From Thozetella sp. PMI_491 (Eukaryota > Ascomycota > Sordariomycetes > Chaetosphaeriales > Chaetosphaeriaceae), in the NCBI GenBank assembly GCA_021432635.1, contig MU270037.1, positions 764,047 through 828,046 of the forward strand: DNA of 64,000 nt, given 5' to 3'. Both the position numbers and the translations under genes were made by a program. Every line of letters begins with the position of its first letter. Within the stretch, counting starts at the first letter, position 1. Under the pieces are notes generated by a model. The model ran no database searches, was not told the origin of the DNA, and worked only from the letters and a program-made list of their open reading frames with translations. This document shows, one piece after another, positions 34,297-46,055 of this stretch.

Positions 34297-34921
34297 GGCG
34301 GAAGCTCAGCCGCGACCAGTGCTAGGTAAACTGCAGTCATTGGCCGCAGCCCACTGCACACTCTACATCGGCGAATAAATCTCTCGCCATGATCAGCACG
34401 CATATGCCGCTGAGGCAGCCCGGAGCAACGTGGTGTCCTCATCCGCGAGTAGATCGGCCCTTTGCAGGTGAAGACCCCAGGAACCCGGGATGAAACGAGG
34501 CCAGCGCAGGGCACGGCGGCCTCGCTAGGAATTGAGACGCCATGTCATATCGGACGACTTTCCCGGCCGTTAACGCTACAGCTGGCACTAGTTTCATCCG
34601 GGGAAGCTGAAGGGTCATCTCTCGCGGTAGTGGGACCTTCGCTGAATGGCAAGAAGCAACATGCTTTTTGCCACCGGACGATGCAGCCTCGCCCGATGAG
34701 TTTTGCCTCGCCGGGCTGTCCCCTCCTTTTTTCACCCCCCCGTACGTAGGTAAGCCTCCCTTGAGTCTCAGTGGTCGTGAGAGTGCGGGGGTTACCTCCA
34801 ATGTCAAACACTCATTTCATCGGTCTTCCCGGTGCTCCCACGGTGGGAGACGTGGAAGCTCGTCGACGAGGAAATCAGGAACAGACAGCATGGTAGTCTC
34901 ATTCGCGATCCGGGCATCCCT

Positions 34922-34969
34922 TAGCTCGCACCGTAGCTGGCACCGTAGCTTGCACCGTAGCTGGCACCG
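34922..34969. repeat. Tandem repeat, 12-bp unit, 4 copies
   Basis: Unit TAGCTGGCACCG is repeated four times; copies 1 and 3 differ from copies 2 and 4 by one base, in an alternating pattern. That suggests duplication of a 24-bp dimer. It lies in non-coding DNA. Confidence 0.9.
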
Positions 34970-37467
34970 TGCTATGAATATACCAGTCTCGTTGCAAGTC
35001 TTGTCTTGGCAGTCTTGCGGTCCCTTGACTGTATGGTACCAAGTCCCATCTTGTGTTACCCCAGGGCAGCGGACAAAGGTCAAATGCCAGGGGTTGGTTT
35101 CCGATTTCGTGGAATTCACGGAAGTCTGCTAGGACACAATCCATCAGTGCCCCCTCCCCGAAAATCGTCGGACGTATCGGGATGGCGTTTGTGGAGGGTG
35201 GGAGTATCGAGTGCATGCAGCAGGGCGGGAGGCATCCCTGTATTTAGATGAGGAATCATCTGTCGATGTGGGTTACTTGCGCGAAGCCTCAGTATCCAAT
35301 GTGGCTTTAACCTAGTCATTCTATCCCGAGAGGCCCGAGAGAGAGGGTACGGTATTCAACACGGTCGGTGTCGAGCTGAAACAATCCATTCACGGTGATA
35401 GAAAGAGTCAGAGGGTACGGCATCTCACAAGGGGGGGTAGACTTGTGGTGTTCTATGGAATATGTATGCCCAGAACATCGCCGCTAGACCATACGGCTCT
35501 CTTTAATCCCGATGGCAAAATGAGAAGGTCGACAGAGGGAGAACCAACCAGGACCTCTGTCTCGAGAGCCCCTGTCCAAGAAAGCTGAAAGCTGGAGGGC
35601 CGTACCTGCCCCGCTAGGCTCAACTGGCTCTCATTGGGAAAAGAAAAGTGACCAGGAACCAGCTGCCAGCAAAGCGTCACTGCGTGCAGACTCGACCTGC
35701 GTTGCAACCCCCACAGTCGGAGCCGGGATTACCTCGAGTGTGGTGCTAAGGTGCCGAACTTTCTTCGCTTCGCTAAATCGTCCAGCTCTCGGGAAATCTC
35801 CCGAGGTATGCCACATTGTTCACTGGACCCTCTGCAAGAAGCGCGGTACCGAAGGTACAGTACCTTACAGCGCTTTGCGTACCACGACGTTCCTGAAGGG
35901 AGAGACCAGTTCTGTGGATAACTGCACCTTCCATCCACGGTAGTTGCTCTCCGAAGATACACCAAGATACACGTCCGAAGAAGGCATCAACCTCCGGTCC
36001 TGCCTATGGTGGCCCCCTTTCCCTCGTCCCATCCCGGGCATGCTGGTGGCAGTCTCCCCATGCGACAAGCTACCTAGGTACTCTTCTTCAGCTGAGGACA
36101 TCCGGACCTGAGAATCAGCTCAGAGGCTTCGCTGACAGTCGAGTGCACCCCCATGCGACCGAGCGCAGAGCACACACATGCTCCGCCGCATCGAAAGCCA
36201 CTAGACCCTGCGTCCATACCGTCAGTCCTCGCCCGCATGTCTTGGCCACTATCTCGGTCCTGGCAAAATGACATGTCGTACTTTAGTCCCGTGGCGCCTA
36301 TGAGCTCCCTGCAGATACGTCACCTAGGCCCGGGGAGTCTAGAAGTTGGAAGGAGAAGGAGGCTCCCTGCTGACTCCGTGGGGAGGGACAACAGAAAGTG
36401 GGTGTGGGATTCACCGATGATCGCCGCCGTCACTCCACCGACTCGATCCCGAGAGCTGTATTAGCCTCACGCGATCCTACTTGATCTAAAAAGTCGGACA
36501 CCAGCTAGAGCATGAACCTTGCAGCTCTTCGGGTCCATGCAGCGTTGGGACCGCTATTGATCCGTGTATTGGAAACCGTTGCCTACAGGGAGCCTCCGCT
36601 TTCGGGCGTCAATGATATTCTACGCCTTGCGGTGGCGACCCGTTCGATCGTGTAAATGGAGTGTGCGACTCTGAGGGCGTTCTTCTGGCCATTTACAGTC
36701 TGGCCGATGGCCTGCCTGTCAGCAGCCCTCCGAGAACCCAAGAGGCTTGTTATTGTGCCGAAATACAAGCAGGAGCTACTTTCGACATAAGATCTGTCTG
36801 TCTAGGCGAGATCAATATTCCACCAAACGGATTCAAAGACTCCAGTTCCCCGGTTTTGTATCGGTCAACTGTTTTGGTACGAAATACTGAGAACACAGTG
36901 CCAAGGGCAGCCGCCGAAAGACGGCGGCGCCTGCATGGGCCACAGCCTCAAGGCATGCAGCACACCACGGCAGCCGGCCAAATCTCTACATCGCCCCCTG
37001 TCGGCTTCCCATCCGCTCTTCCTGCACCCTCTTATTGGTACCGAACCTCTGGGACGTAATAAAGCAGCGAGAAGCTGCAAGCACCCGCGCCCAGGGTGGC
37101 TGGTCTCCCACGACATTGGAACGATCTAAAGCCATTCACACCACTCTTACGGATCGGATGGAAATAAGTGGCTGTGATAAGCCCCTGATGCCTGCTCAAA
37201 CCCAGGTTGCAGATCCTCCAGCCCCGAAGGGGATCCCCAGCCGCCAGCTCTAGTCCTTTGTATACTCATTCTGTCTTCGTCATCGACAGTTCGTAGGAGC
37301 CGTCACACACCTTCGCGGCGTCTCGAGAGCGGGATCTACTAATGAGACCCTACCTAGATCACACAGTTGATGGGGCACGAAGCCAGTCGCAACTCCAGCT
37401 GTTCTAGGAAGATTTGGTCTCCTGTAACTTACAGCCACCCAAGACACCTGAGCGGAAGTCGTTCATC

Positions 37468-37782
37468 CTAAACAAATGCTGTGCAACTACCACCTGTCGG
37501 TGCTAGTACCTCCGGCGCATCGGGTCGAGTCGGTGGACGCCTTGGCAATCTGTCCCGGATTTCTTGGAAATGAGTGGCGAGGTCGTAAGCATATTCCTTC
37601 GAAATCGATCGCGTAATATGCTGTACTGGGAGTGAGTGGCGTCCTTCCAAACTCTCCAACGCGTTCGAGCAGTCTATAGAGCTCAAAATATATGGTAAGA
37701 CCGAGCCTATTATGGTGTGATTACTCCAAACGAAAACTACGGATAATAGGACAGTGCATATTCGCAAGAGTCGCCCTTTCAT
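37468..37782 (-). CDS. Possible small secreted or membrane-anchored protein
   Basis: A 104-aa frame with a true ATG at 37782. It begins MKGRLLRICTVLLSVVFVWS, which looks like a signal peptide or anchor, and contains only two cysteines after it. No homology recognised. Composition after the leader (EYAYDLATHFQEIRDRLPRR) is protein-like, but the frame is short and isolated in gene-poor DNA. It could be a species-specific small secreted protein or a chance frame. Confidence 0.25.
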   Translation of the reverse strand: MKGRLLRICTVLLSVVFVWSNHTIIGSVLPYILSSIDCSNALESLEGRHSLPVQHITRSISKEYAYDLATHFQEIRDRLPRRPPTRPDAPEVLAPTGGSCTAFV

Positions 37783-38293
37783 TTCATGCACTATATCATT
37801 GACTGCCTCACACTAGCCTTACTCTTCAAGGCGAGACGTCGATAGGGCGAGCTAGTTTAGCAGCTATAGGAACAGACCCACTCATTCTGACTCGAGTATA
37901 AGCACCAACCATACGATAAGTACCCTACCTCTCTCCTACCTGCAACACGCATAGCGCTACTATGCTTGTCGGTGGCTATTCCAAATCGAAGGAAACAACA
38001 GATCGCTGGGCAATTGGGATATTGGTCCACCAACCCGCTGGAGCGGGAGAAGTGGGCTAGAGAGGGCAATTGAGTGATCTCGTTTTGTGAAAAGCCAGCT
38101 TTAGTAGATTGGGTCATGATTTCACATTTCCCTTTCAATCCACGTCTATGAGATAGCAGTTGAGTAAGCTTTCAATCTTACTAAGAGCTAGTTAGGTATA
38201 TAGAGCCATGACTCGGATACTCGAATAGCTCGTCTAATGGGGAATATTGAAGACATTTATTTGCACAAGAAAGGGACCGACTCGAGTCTCAGG

Positions 38294-39310
38294 CTATTCC
38301 GACCAGCTCCCAATTGTGAATTGTGAATTGCACATGTTCGTCAGCTCCCAATCCTCAGCCCCCATAATCCCCTTCATATTCACGTCATCCTTTCCGCCGC
38401 AGAGCCCGGCGACAAACAGGAGCGCCATGAAGTGGTCGTCCGTAGCATGGGCATCCCGGTACTTGGGGTGCTTCATGAGGCTGGTCGCCTTGCGCCTCAG
38501 CAGAGGGCCTCCCACGCCCTTGATGCTACGGATCTCGTTGCCGTACACGGCCTCTTCGATGGGCACCTTCTCCTCGTAGCCTGCGCAGAAGGTGTCGATG
38601 ACCTCCTGCCGGAAATCCAGGGCCCAGGGCTCGGGCGGCGTGGGCTGGGCGAAGTTGTCGCGATACCGCAGCATGGGGCCCCAGACGTTGCGGAACAGGT
38701 TGTGGACGGCGCCGCCCGAGCCGATGAAGAGCGTCTTGTGGCGGCGTGCGCGCAGCGGGCGAAGCGCCGCGCCCAAGGCGACGTGGAAGTGAGGGTCGTA
38801 CAGCTCGTTGGCGCTGATGATGGTCGTCGGCGGGCACCCGCGCGGGAACATGCGGATGAGCACCAGGTACGTGTCGTGGATCCAGTCGAACGACGGGTCG
38901 ACCTTGGACGGGATGCCAGCGGCGTCAAGATGCTTCTGGATCACGGGGATGTAGTCCAGATCGGGCTTGAGCTCGTAGTTCTTGTACTTGGACGGGTGCA
39001 CATAGGCCACGGGTGACTTTTCCGGATTTGGGTGCCCTGAGATGAGAACCCCTGGGTCCGACGTCGCCCAGTGAGCGCCCTAGGAAGGAGAGGGTCAGCC
39101 CGCCCAGGTCAAGAGCTCTCGCTGCAATCGCAGAGACGGGCGTGGACGACAAACCATCATGACGACGTGCTCGATGCCCTGCGCTAGCGCCTCCTCGCCA
39201 CACCTTTCCCAGTACTTGGCCGAGTTGTGCTCTTCTCCGAGCATCATGGTAGAGCCATGGGAGAACAAATGGACTGGAGCCATGGGCTCCTGCTTTGCTC
39301 CGACCGCCAT
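38294..39310 (-). CDS. Extradiol ring-cleavage dioxygenase, LigB/DODA family
   Basis: Two exons on the minus strand, 39310-39155 and 39079-38294 (75-nt intron), giving 313 aa. The splice joins VVMM to GAHWATSDPGVLISGHPNPE, restoring the family motif. Candidate metal-ligand histidines are H18 in SHGST and H55 in GAHW, with further conserved histidines in GSGGAVHN (H178) and DDHFMALLF (H268). FDWIHDTYLVLIRMFP is also typical of the 4,5-DOPA dioxygenase-like group. The family opens catechol-type rings using non-haem iron (zinc in some plant/fungal members); the substrate here is unknown. Length is slightly above the usual 260-300 aa. The start ATG is at 39310, cytosolic with no signal. A divergent fumarylacetoacetase-like gene and an S15 hydrolase lie within 8 kb, which might indicate a catabolic neighbourhood. 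Confidence 0.85.
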
Positions 39311-40129
39311 CTTTAGTTGCCTTCCTTTGACGATAGCTAGCTCTCTGGGACTTTCTGGGACTCTCTGGGGAGCAAAGGCACCGCTGAATTGCCCTGAGCA
39401 AAGAAGTTGAGGGCGGCAGAAGAGCTGCAGGTTGGGACAAATGCGGTATGCTGAGGCTCGCGAGCGGAATGCTAGTTCCCGTGGTATGTTGGTATTCCCC
39501 GGCTAGAGAGCTCTTCTAGACTTTCACTCTCATCATAGATTCGCCACGAAGCTCTAGCGGCATGATGCCAACCGGACTGTCGCCTGGTGCTTCCGATGGG
39601 GCACTGTCGGTGGAGGCGGCTCCCCCCCTTGCGGGAAGGTTGGGGTTCCGCGGGGCCGAACCGAGCTCGGGGTCGCCTCCCCCACTTTCCGTCCCGACCC
39701 AAAGAACCCCAGTGGAGAGAAGCCGGAGGCAGGGGGAATACGGTATCCCCCGCCTTGTGGGGTAACTTTGCCGCTTCATACAAGACCCACCAGCAGCGTC
39801 ATCTGTCGTCCTCCAGCTTCCGGGCCGGATGGCACGTCGAAACCCTCCCGGTCGACTGATTTGACAGGGAATGTCATATGATGTGGTTTTTAGCTGGTCC
39901 AATACACGGGGCCATAGCTTCTTCACGGGCGACGAGAGGCAGACTCGAAAGGCATACATTGCTGATAACCTAGCACGATGCTGGGTTCACCAAAGGCTGG
40001 AGAGTCCTAAACAGGGACTGAGAGAGTTTCTACACAATAGAGGTGCAAATTGTAATTTGGATACTCCGAAATATGATCTAGATGTACAATTCCAGCGTGC
40101 GTGGAGCGGGCTATAGTCTTGCGGCCCCA
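39311..40129. other. Intergenic, no gene seen
   Basis: Promoter region of the extradiol dioxygenase and 3' flank of the ALDH-like gene. A minus-strand open frame across 39516-39959 is low in protein-like character and was not called. Confidence 0.5.
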
Positions 40130-41717
40130 TCACGCACCTCTTAGCTTGAGAGCCAGCTCCCATCCCTTCCGCCCGAGTACATACGAGGTGTAACCTAGTA
40201 GAGACAGAATCACAGGGAGCGAGATGCTAGCGCCATAAAAGAAGCCGCTCTCGAAGAAGCCAATCTGTTGGTTCTTTGGCTGTCCTGTCGGCGCCAGGGG
40301 CTTCACGGCCAGCGCCCTGAGGGAGGAGGACGTCATGCCCTTGGACGTGCCGGAGAGCAGCTGTTCCGCCTTCTGCAGAGCTTCCGGGAGAGGCTCAATG
40401 AACTGCGGGCGCGTCACGGAGAACATCTCCTTGGTATATCGGTACAGAAAGTCCGGCGCCTGGTCACTGGGGGCAGCCGGTCCGACTAGAAGCTGCACGG
40501 GGATTTGGTTGACGACCGAGATTTGGGCCGGGAGGTGCTGCGCGATGTACTTGGCCGCCCTGGCCTCCGCGAAGACATAGCTTGCGAGGAGAGGCGACTC
40601 AAACTGTTGGTTGAAGATAGCATCTACCAAGCCAGAAGTAGCGACAATGGGGAGATATCGACCGGTTATCTTTTGCCCCAGGAGTGCCGTGTTCCTGCTC
40701 CAAGCCGCTGTTAGTGGGATTGCCAATATTCGGGCGGGTCCAAACGGCGACGGCTCACTTGTCTAGTACGTCGACCAGCTTGAAGTCGTCCGACCCGAAG
40801 CTTGATACCTGCCTCTTGGCCTCGGCCTCGCTTACCGCCCTTTTCGTATTCTCGCTCTGGTTCGCGCTGACCTTCTTGACCGTGCTCTCGCGGGCGAAGG
40901 CCAGAGTAGCATACCTCGAGCAGGCCTCGAAGAAATCCTTCTTGACGAACTCATTCACTAGCACCAGGTCGGGGGCGAACGGGGACGTGCCCCCGAAGCT
41001 GAATCGCGCCGTCGTGATCGCCTTCGCGGCCGCCTCGAGGTCGGCCGACCGGTCTACTACCGCAACGGCCCGGGCCCGGGAGGAAGATAAGACCCGGGTT
41101 CCGGAGGGAATGGCGCCGGTCTGGTCCACCAAGACCGCCCGTTCGAGAATGGAGCTGTCTGTTACATTCTTGCTGATATAGAAGGTGTTCACGTCAAGTG
41201 CCGACGAGAGGGTTGCCCGCAAGACGGAGTCGGTTTGTAGGAGAGTCTCCTGGAGCTGTGGGAGTGTCAGTTAGCCGCTCAGACTACCGTTGCTCGTCCG
41301 CAGAGCACAAACCTCGAGAATAACGGCATTGCCCGCAGATATCGCCGCGGCCAACGCGCTGACGACGGAGTAGAAGCGCGAATGGCTGGTTGGGCGGATG
41401 ATCACGAGGCCGGCGCCGACCAGCCTGCTCTCGTTATTCTTGCCATGCGCTACCAAGTACTCGTCCTGAAGCTCCTTCTTGAAATCGATCGTCTCGTAGA
41501 AGTGACGAACTGCGTCCATCCCCAAGTAGAACTCGGTTTCTACCTCCAGGGCAGAGGCCTTTGTATCGGCAACGAGGGCGGTGGTGAGCGCACTCGCTGC
41601 TTCCCGCAAAGCCCGGTGCAAGTTCTGGAGCTGGTCTTGTCGGTACCGGGTGTTCTCCGTCTTGCCGTCAACTACTGCCGCCAGGAGGCGCTCGAGCGCC
41701 TCACCCTGAGAACCCAT
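40130..41717 (-). CDS. Aldehyde-dehydrogenase-fold pseudoenzyme with C-terminal membrane anchor
   Basis: Three exons on the minus strand, 41717-41313, 41255-40759 and 40694-40130, giving 488 aa; introns are 57 and 64 nt. ALDH ancestry is seen in ALREAASALTTALVADTKAS (N-terminal helix) and in SALAAAISAGNAVILE, where active enzymes read A-A-GN-V-LKP. It is also seen in VVDRSADLEAAAKAITTARF and APDLVLVNEFVKKDF. The catalytic set is gone: the PWNFP Asn region reads RPTSHSRF (about 108-115); the ELGGK Glu region reads LSSSRARAV (about 191-199); and the GQ-x-C region reads GGTSPFAPD, with Pro or Phe where Cys should be. A hydrophobic helix near the C-terminus (SISLPVILSLLGYTSYVLG) followed by basic residues suggests anchoring, as in class-3 membrane ALDHs. 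The start is the ATG at 41717. Role unknown, possibly scaffolding or lipid-droplet/ER related. Confidence 0.85.
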
Positions 41718-42228
41718 TGGAGTGTGTGTATATGTGTCTGTTAGACGACACAATGCCGTGGGCGATGAAGAGGAGGTTCGGATGGTTCGTGCCGTGAACT
41801 GCCGCCTAAGTCGAGCAGAAAGAGTAGCGATGTGCCATTAGATGAAGCTACGGGGCCCTAGGTTGGGGGAGCTGGAAGGACAGCTCCCGTCTCGGAAGAG
41901 CCCACAGCAACAAGGGTTACACCGGGGGATTCGCTCAAGCCGTGCCCCGTGCATAACGACGGTTAATGTTGGTGGGGATGTCGATCGACGGAGAATGGAG
42001 GCGGGGACCGGAATGTGGGGGACGGCACCTCCTTTGCGTGTGAACTGGCCCGCCCCCTTCCATCCCTAGAAAGGGACAGGGAGTGATACGAAGCAGTGCT
42101 TCCGTTCCGACCCTAGGGCCGAGAGGCTCGAACCCTCGCCTCGCTTACTTGGACTTGATTGTGCCCGCCGCGGCACCACAACTCCAGCGACTCGACCATA
42201 GGCATCGGCTCGCGACGTAGCGCCCAAC
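41718..42228. promoter_or_regulatory. Divergent intergenic region between ALDH-like gene and small orphan gene
   Basis: 511 bp separate the two divergent start codons, so both promoters must lie here. No specific factor site was identified with confidence. Confidence 0.5.
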
Positions 42229-42768
42229 ATGTCGACCACAGCGACGACCACGCAGGAGAACCACCTTCAGGATTACAATATCCGCCTCAGCAGCGCAGCG
42301 ACGGCCGCAAGCCCCGCGATTAAGCCCGAGGACAGCGAGCAGCCCGTCCAGAACCCGGCGGGCTGGTACGACGGCCACCGCCAGGTCCCGCCGTTCCGGC
42401 CAGTGAACAGGAACCTCGATCGCGGTCAGAGGCCAGACGGCTCGAATCCAATAGAGACAGCCTTCATCTTCCACATGTTGAATGGTGTATGGCTCAAGGC
42501 GGTAGGTGTTTACCCGGCGAACGGGAGATAGCCCGGACAGCGTCGCTAACAGGATGTAAAGAACATTGCTTGGCTGTGGAACACCACCGGCGGGCGGTTC
42601 AACAAGGAAGCATTTACCACGAAGATAGGAGGTGAGATCTAAGGAGAAGGGGGGCGAAAATGACTCCCAGGCGAGGCGGCTCACTGGATGTCCACAGGGA
42701 CAAGCGACGGGGATGGAATTGGGCGAGAACTGTACTCTAGCATGGGGAAGGTAGGCAAGCTTCTATAG
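42229..42768 (+). CDS. Small fungal protein of unknown function
   Basis: Three exons, 42229-42501, 42553-42631 and 42698-42768, giving 140 aa. All splice sites are canonical: GTAGGT donor with CTAACAG acceptor, then GTGAGA donor with CCACAG acceptor. Frame is kept throughout, which supports a real gene. The N-terminus (about 1-50) is Ser/Thr/Ala/Pro-rich and probably disordered. The rest is ordered: GWYDGHRQVPPFRPVN, NPIETAFIFHMLNGVWLKAV, IAWLWNTTGGRFNKEAFTTK and a Gly-rich GTSDGDGIGRELYSSMGK end. The family is not recognised. An AAG-GTAGGC sequence near the end could be another donor leading to a further exon, so the C-terminus is less sure. Confidence 0.65.
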
Positions 42769-43569
42769 AGAGAGAGCAAAGGATAGTACAAACGGAGCCT
42801 TCATCTTCGTTTTGGAGGGTGGTTGGCACCAACGCTAGCAGATGCTGTGAACACCATTTCTAAGCTGTCACATTTCCTCGAAGAGACATTCACACTTTTC
42901 GCTGGATCTTGTTTCATCTCAGTACAAGGGCTATTAGAGTCTAGTGTATGTCGGCATAAGTATATCCCAAGCTGACACGCAGCCCGCCCTTGGGCATAGT
43001 TGTGAGGTAAACCTGGGTAATAGGCCTTATACCTACCGAATTGGTAGCACTACGGTTTAGACATTGTAGATACACTTTGATGCTCATCTGTCCTACTGCA
43101 CTGGCTGCTACTTCTCGCTGGAGGGATTCAAGATGCTTGAGTACTGGCCGGACTCTTCCACCACTTTCCTGGCTACTTGCATGATGGGTGGGGAGAGGAT
43201 GCGTGTAAGGCTTTTGTGGCGGGACTCGGATCGCCCCCCTCGGGAGCCCTGTCGGCTAGGGATGCGGGGGAGACGGCCTCCAGTGTTTTGAGGGAGCTTG
43301 AGAGCTACGAGCCGCTGGAAAGCTTCCCCGCCCCCACTCGTTCCGCGAGACACGCCGGCAATGCTCCATCCACAGCGAATACCCGGGATGTCGCGATGTC
43401 CGCATCGCTGTATCACCACATCTGTTCAGCCCGCCTCTCCCGGCTGCCGCTGTTTTTTCTCCCAAGAGTCTCGTTGCTTCCGCCTTCTGTCGTTGTTTGG
43501 CCCTAATACCCTACACACTGTTGCTCAACAGCCCTCCCGCTCACTTAGACGCCAACTAAACTTGCCGCC
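42769..43569. other. Intergenic, promoter of the S15 hydrolase
   Basis: C/T-rich just before 43570, as expected for a fungal leader. No other gene seen. Confidence 0.5.
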
Positions 43570-45538
43570 ATGGCTGAAGTCCAAACCCCTCCGATCCGGG
43601 ACCTCCTCACCGTCACAGAAGATGCTGAGAACAAGATCAAGTTCCTCAAGAATGTGTCGATCCCGCTCAAGGCCTCCAAGCTACCCGTCCGTGCCAATGT
43701 CTACCTCCCGCTCTCTGACGACCCCACGGCCAAGTTCCCGGTTCTGGTGACTTACGGCCCCTATGGCAAGGACATCCCCTACAAAACCTTCTACGCGAAG
43801 TCGTTCAGCGAAGTCAACCCGGAGCACCGATCTGAGTATTCGGCATGGGAGACGCCTGACCCTGTTTATTGGACTCGCGAAGGTTACGCCATTGTGCGCG
43901 TGGACGAGCGAGGCTTAGGCCAGAGCCCCGGACTGCTGGACACCATGAGCCGCGGCACGAGCGAGTGCTTCTTTGATGTAGTGGAGTGGGCGGCTGAGCA
44001 GTCTTGGTCGTCCGGTAAGGTCGGCCTTCTGGGCATCTCGTACTACGCCGGTAAGCAGTCCTGCAGCCTCCCGCAGCGAAAAAAAAGCCATGACACTGAT
44101 CAACCCTCTTCTCTAAGGCTCCCAATGGCGTGTGGCCGCGCGCCGTCCCAAGGGACTAGCTGCCATTATTCCATGGGAAGGCATGTCCGACTACTACCGA
44201 GACCGGTGCCGACATGGTGGCATCTTCTCCAACAAGTTTATTGGCTTCTGGTGGAACCGCCAGGTGCTCGTGAACCAGTACGGGCGCGCTGGTCGTTCCA
44301 AGCTGACCTTCCCTCCGGACGGGCCTGGCGCCCGCGGCCAAGAGGACACCATCGAGGGCGACCTCCCCGACGACGTCCTGGTGGCCAACCGCAAGGACCA
44401 GACGAAGGACAACGAGGCCAATCGGTTCCGTGATGATGACTACTACTCTAGTACCGAGTACCGCCTCGAGGACATCGAGGTACCGCTGCTGAGCGTGGCA
44501 AACTGGGGCGGCATCCTGCTCCACCTGCGCGGCAACGTCGAGGGCTACACGCACGCCGGGTCTAAGAACAAGTGGATCCGCTTCATCACTGGCCGTCACG
44601 ATCTCCCGTTTTACTACCATGAAGAGGTTGAGGTCCAGAAGAGCTTCCTGAATGCCTTCCTTAAGGGGCAGGACACTGTCGGCTGGACCGTGCCCGGCAA
44701 AGTTCCGCCGGTGAACTTGACGCTACGCAAGGGCAACATCGGGTTCAACGATGCCGAAAAGGAGAAGGGGTATCCCAAGAGGGAGGAGAGCGCGTGGCCC
44801 ATCCCGAGGACGCAGTACACCAAGTTCTACCTCACCCCAGACCTGGGCCTGACGCGCGATCTGCCAGCAGCCGGTGAGGCGAAGCAGGTATCATACAAGG
44901 CACTGGGCAGCATGGAGGCCGAGGAGAAGGTGTCCTTCACGACGGCGCCGTTTGAAGAAGAGACCGAGATTACCGGCCACATTGTGGCGCACCTCAACGT
45001 CTCGGTCACGCCCGAGAACACGGGCGGCGAGACGGATATTGACCTCTTCGTCACGCTCAGGCACATCGATCCATCTGGAAAGGAGGTCTTCTACACTGGC
45101 ACCGCGGGCGACCCTGTCCCGCTGGTCAAGGGGTGGCTGCGCGTGAGCAACCGGAAGGTCCACGATGAGAGCCCCAAGCACCGGCCCTGGTTCCCCTATC
45201 GCGAGTACCTGTCCACAGACGTTCTCCCCGTCAAGGCGGGCGAGGTGTACAGCGTAGATGTTGAGGTCTGGCCCACCAACGTGATCGTCGATAAGGGCGG
45301 CAAGCTGGTGTTTGAAGTGAGCAGCGGAGACACCCAAGGCTCGGGTATTTTCCAACACAACTCCCCGGTAGACAGGTGAGTCTCGCTGTTTCTCCTGCTC
45401 CAAACAGGAGCCGGCTACCATGAAATTACTAACAACTTGCTCCACAGGGCTCCTTCCAAGTTTGCCGGGCTGAACCATGTTCACTTCGGAGGTGGCTATG
45501 AGAACTATGTCACGTTGCCGGTGATCCCGCCACAGTAG
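43570..45538 (+). CDS. S15/CocE-family alpha/beta hydrolase
   Basis: Three exons, 43570-44050, 44118-45375 and 45448-45538, giving 609 aa. The splices restore SYYAGSQWRVAARRPKGLAA and PVDRAPSKFAGLNH. The N-terminal hydrolase domain has RVDERGLGQSPG and the nucleophile elbow GLLGISYYAG (Ser157). The C-terminal half is the jelly-roll domain typical of X-Pro dipeptidyl-peptidase/cocaine-esterase relatives, ending NHVHFGGGYENYVTLPVIPP. The expected Asp region reads SVANWGGILLHLRGN, without an obvious Asp. The candidate His lies in FITGRHDLPFY. The family hydrolyses acyl esters or amides; the substrate here is unknown. No signal peptide, so probably cytosolic. An AATAAA lies 42 nt past the stop. 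Confidence 0.9.
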
Positions 45539-46055
45539 AGATGGTGAATAGACTCGTAGCACGGTATAACGTGCAGATCAATAAAAATTGAAATGTTAGT
45601 TCAACAGCACGTGCAAATTTAAGTTCAGCCTGGGCCAATGAAGGTATTGGTACCGTGAGGATCTTTAGAAGCTGCCAACTTACGGCTGTTGTCCCGGCTG
45701 AGGGGCTGAGTTGTTTGGCGATTAAGCCATAGGATCGGTTGCTTGGCCACATCCCGGATAGCGAACGTGCGCTAAATATCCAGCGGGGAGTTACTGCGGT
45801 GCTACTGAGACAGGTAGCCCGGATATTACTGCGCTACCTGTTCCCCCGGTTCCCTCGGCTCGACCGGGCAAGGAGCCAGGCGTGGGCCGGACGTTCCGGG
45901 CGGGGGTGGGGTTGCGCTGCCGGGTGCAATATAGAGAGGTTTGAGGTGCCTGGCGCTGCTTCAAGAGCCCCCCCGCCCCCGGAACAGAGGGGAGGCCTTG
46001 ACGTGGTGACCATTGTACTTATCCATTTCTCTAAAAAAAAACAAAATACGGGAAG
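45539..46055. other. Intergenic between two plus-strand genes
   Basis: 3' flank of the S15 hydrolase and promoter/leader of the fumarylacetoacetase-like gene; a short A-run precedes its start codon. No other gene seen. Confidence 0.5.
45580..45585 (+). terminator. Candidate polyadenylation signal of the S15 hydrolase gene
   Basis: AATAAA lies 42 nt downstream of the stop codon in an A-rich context. Canonical hexamers are not obligatory in filamentous fungi, so this is suggestive only. Confidence 0.5.

Larger units (their letters stand above)
32600..37467. other. Long gene-poor region
   Basis: Nearly 5 kb with no reading frame I can support. Notable only for a 20-A tract (34277-34296), a 12-bp tandem repeat (34922-34969) and scattered short direct repeats such as GAGGGTACGG near 35,345 and 35,412. 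Composition is ordinary (not strongly AT-rich), so it does not look heavily RIP-mutated. No transposon domain recognised. Confidence 0.45.

Noticed and set aside
34922-34969. Repeat array considered as CRISPR
   Set aside because: Units are 12 bp, directly adjacent with no spacers, and the genome is eukaryotic.
42115-42190. tRNA-like B-box (reverse complement GGTTCGAGCC near 42125-42134)
   Set aside because: No matching A-box, no acceptor-stem pairing and no anticodon arm at the right spacing.
44891-45562. 223-codon open frame on the minus strand
   Set aside because: Antisense shadow of the S15/CocE hydrolase, whose motifs and splice sites are convincing.
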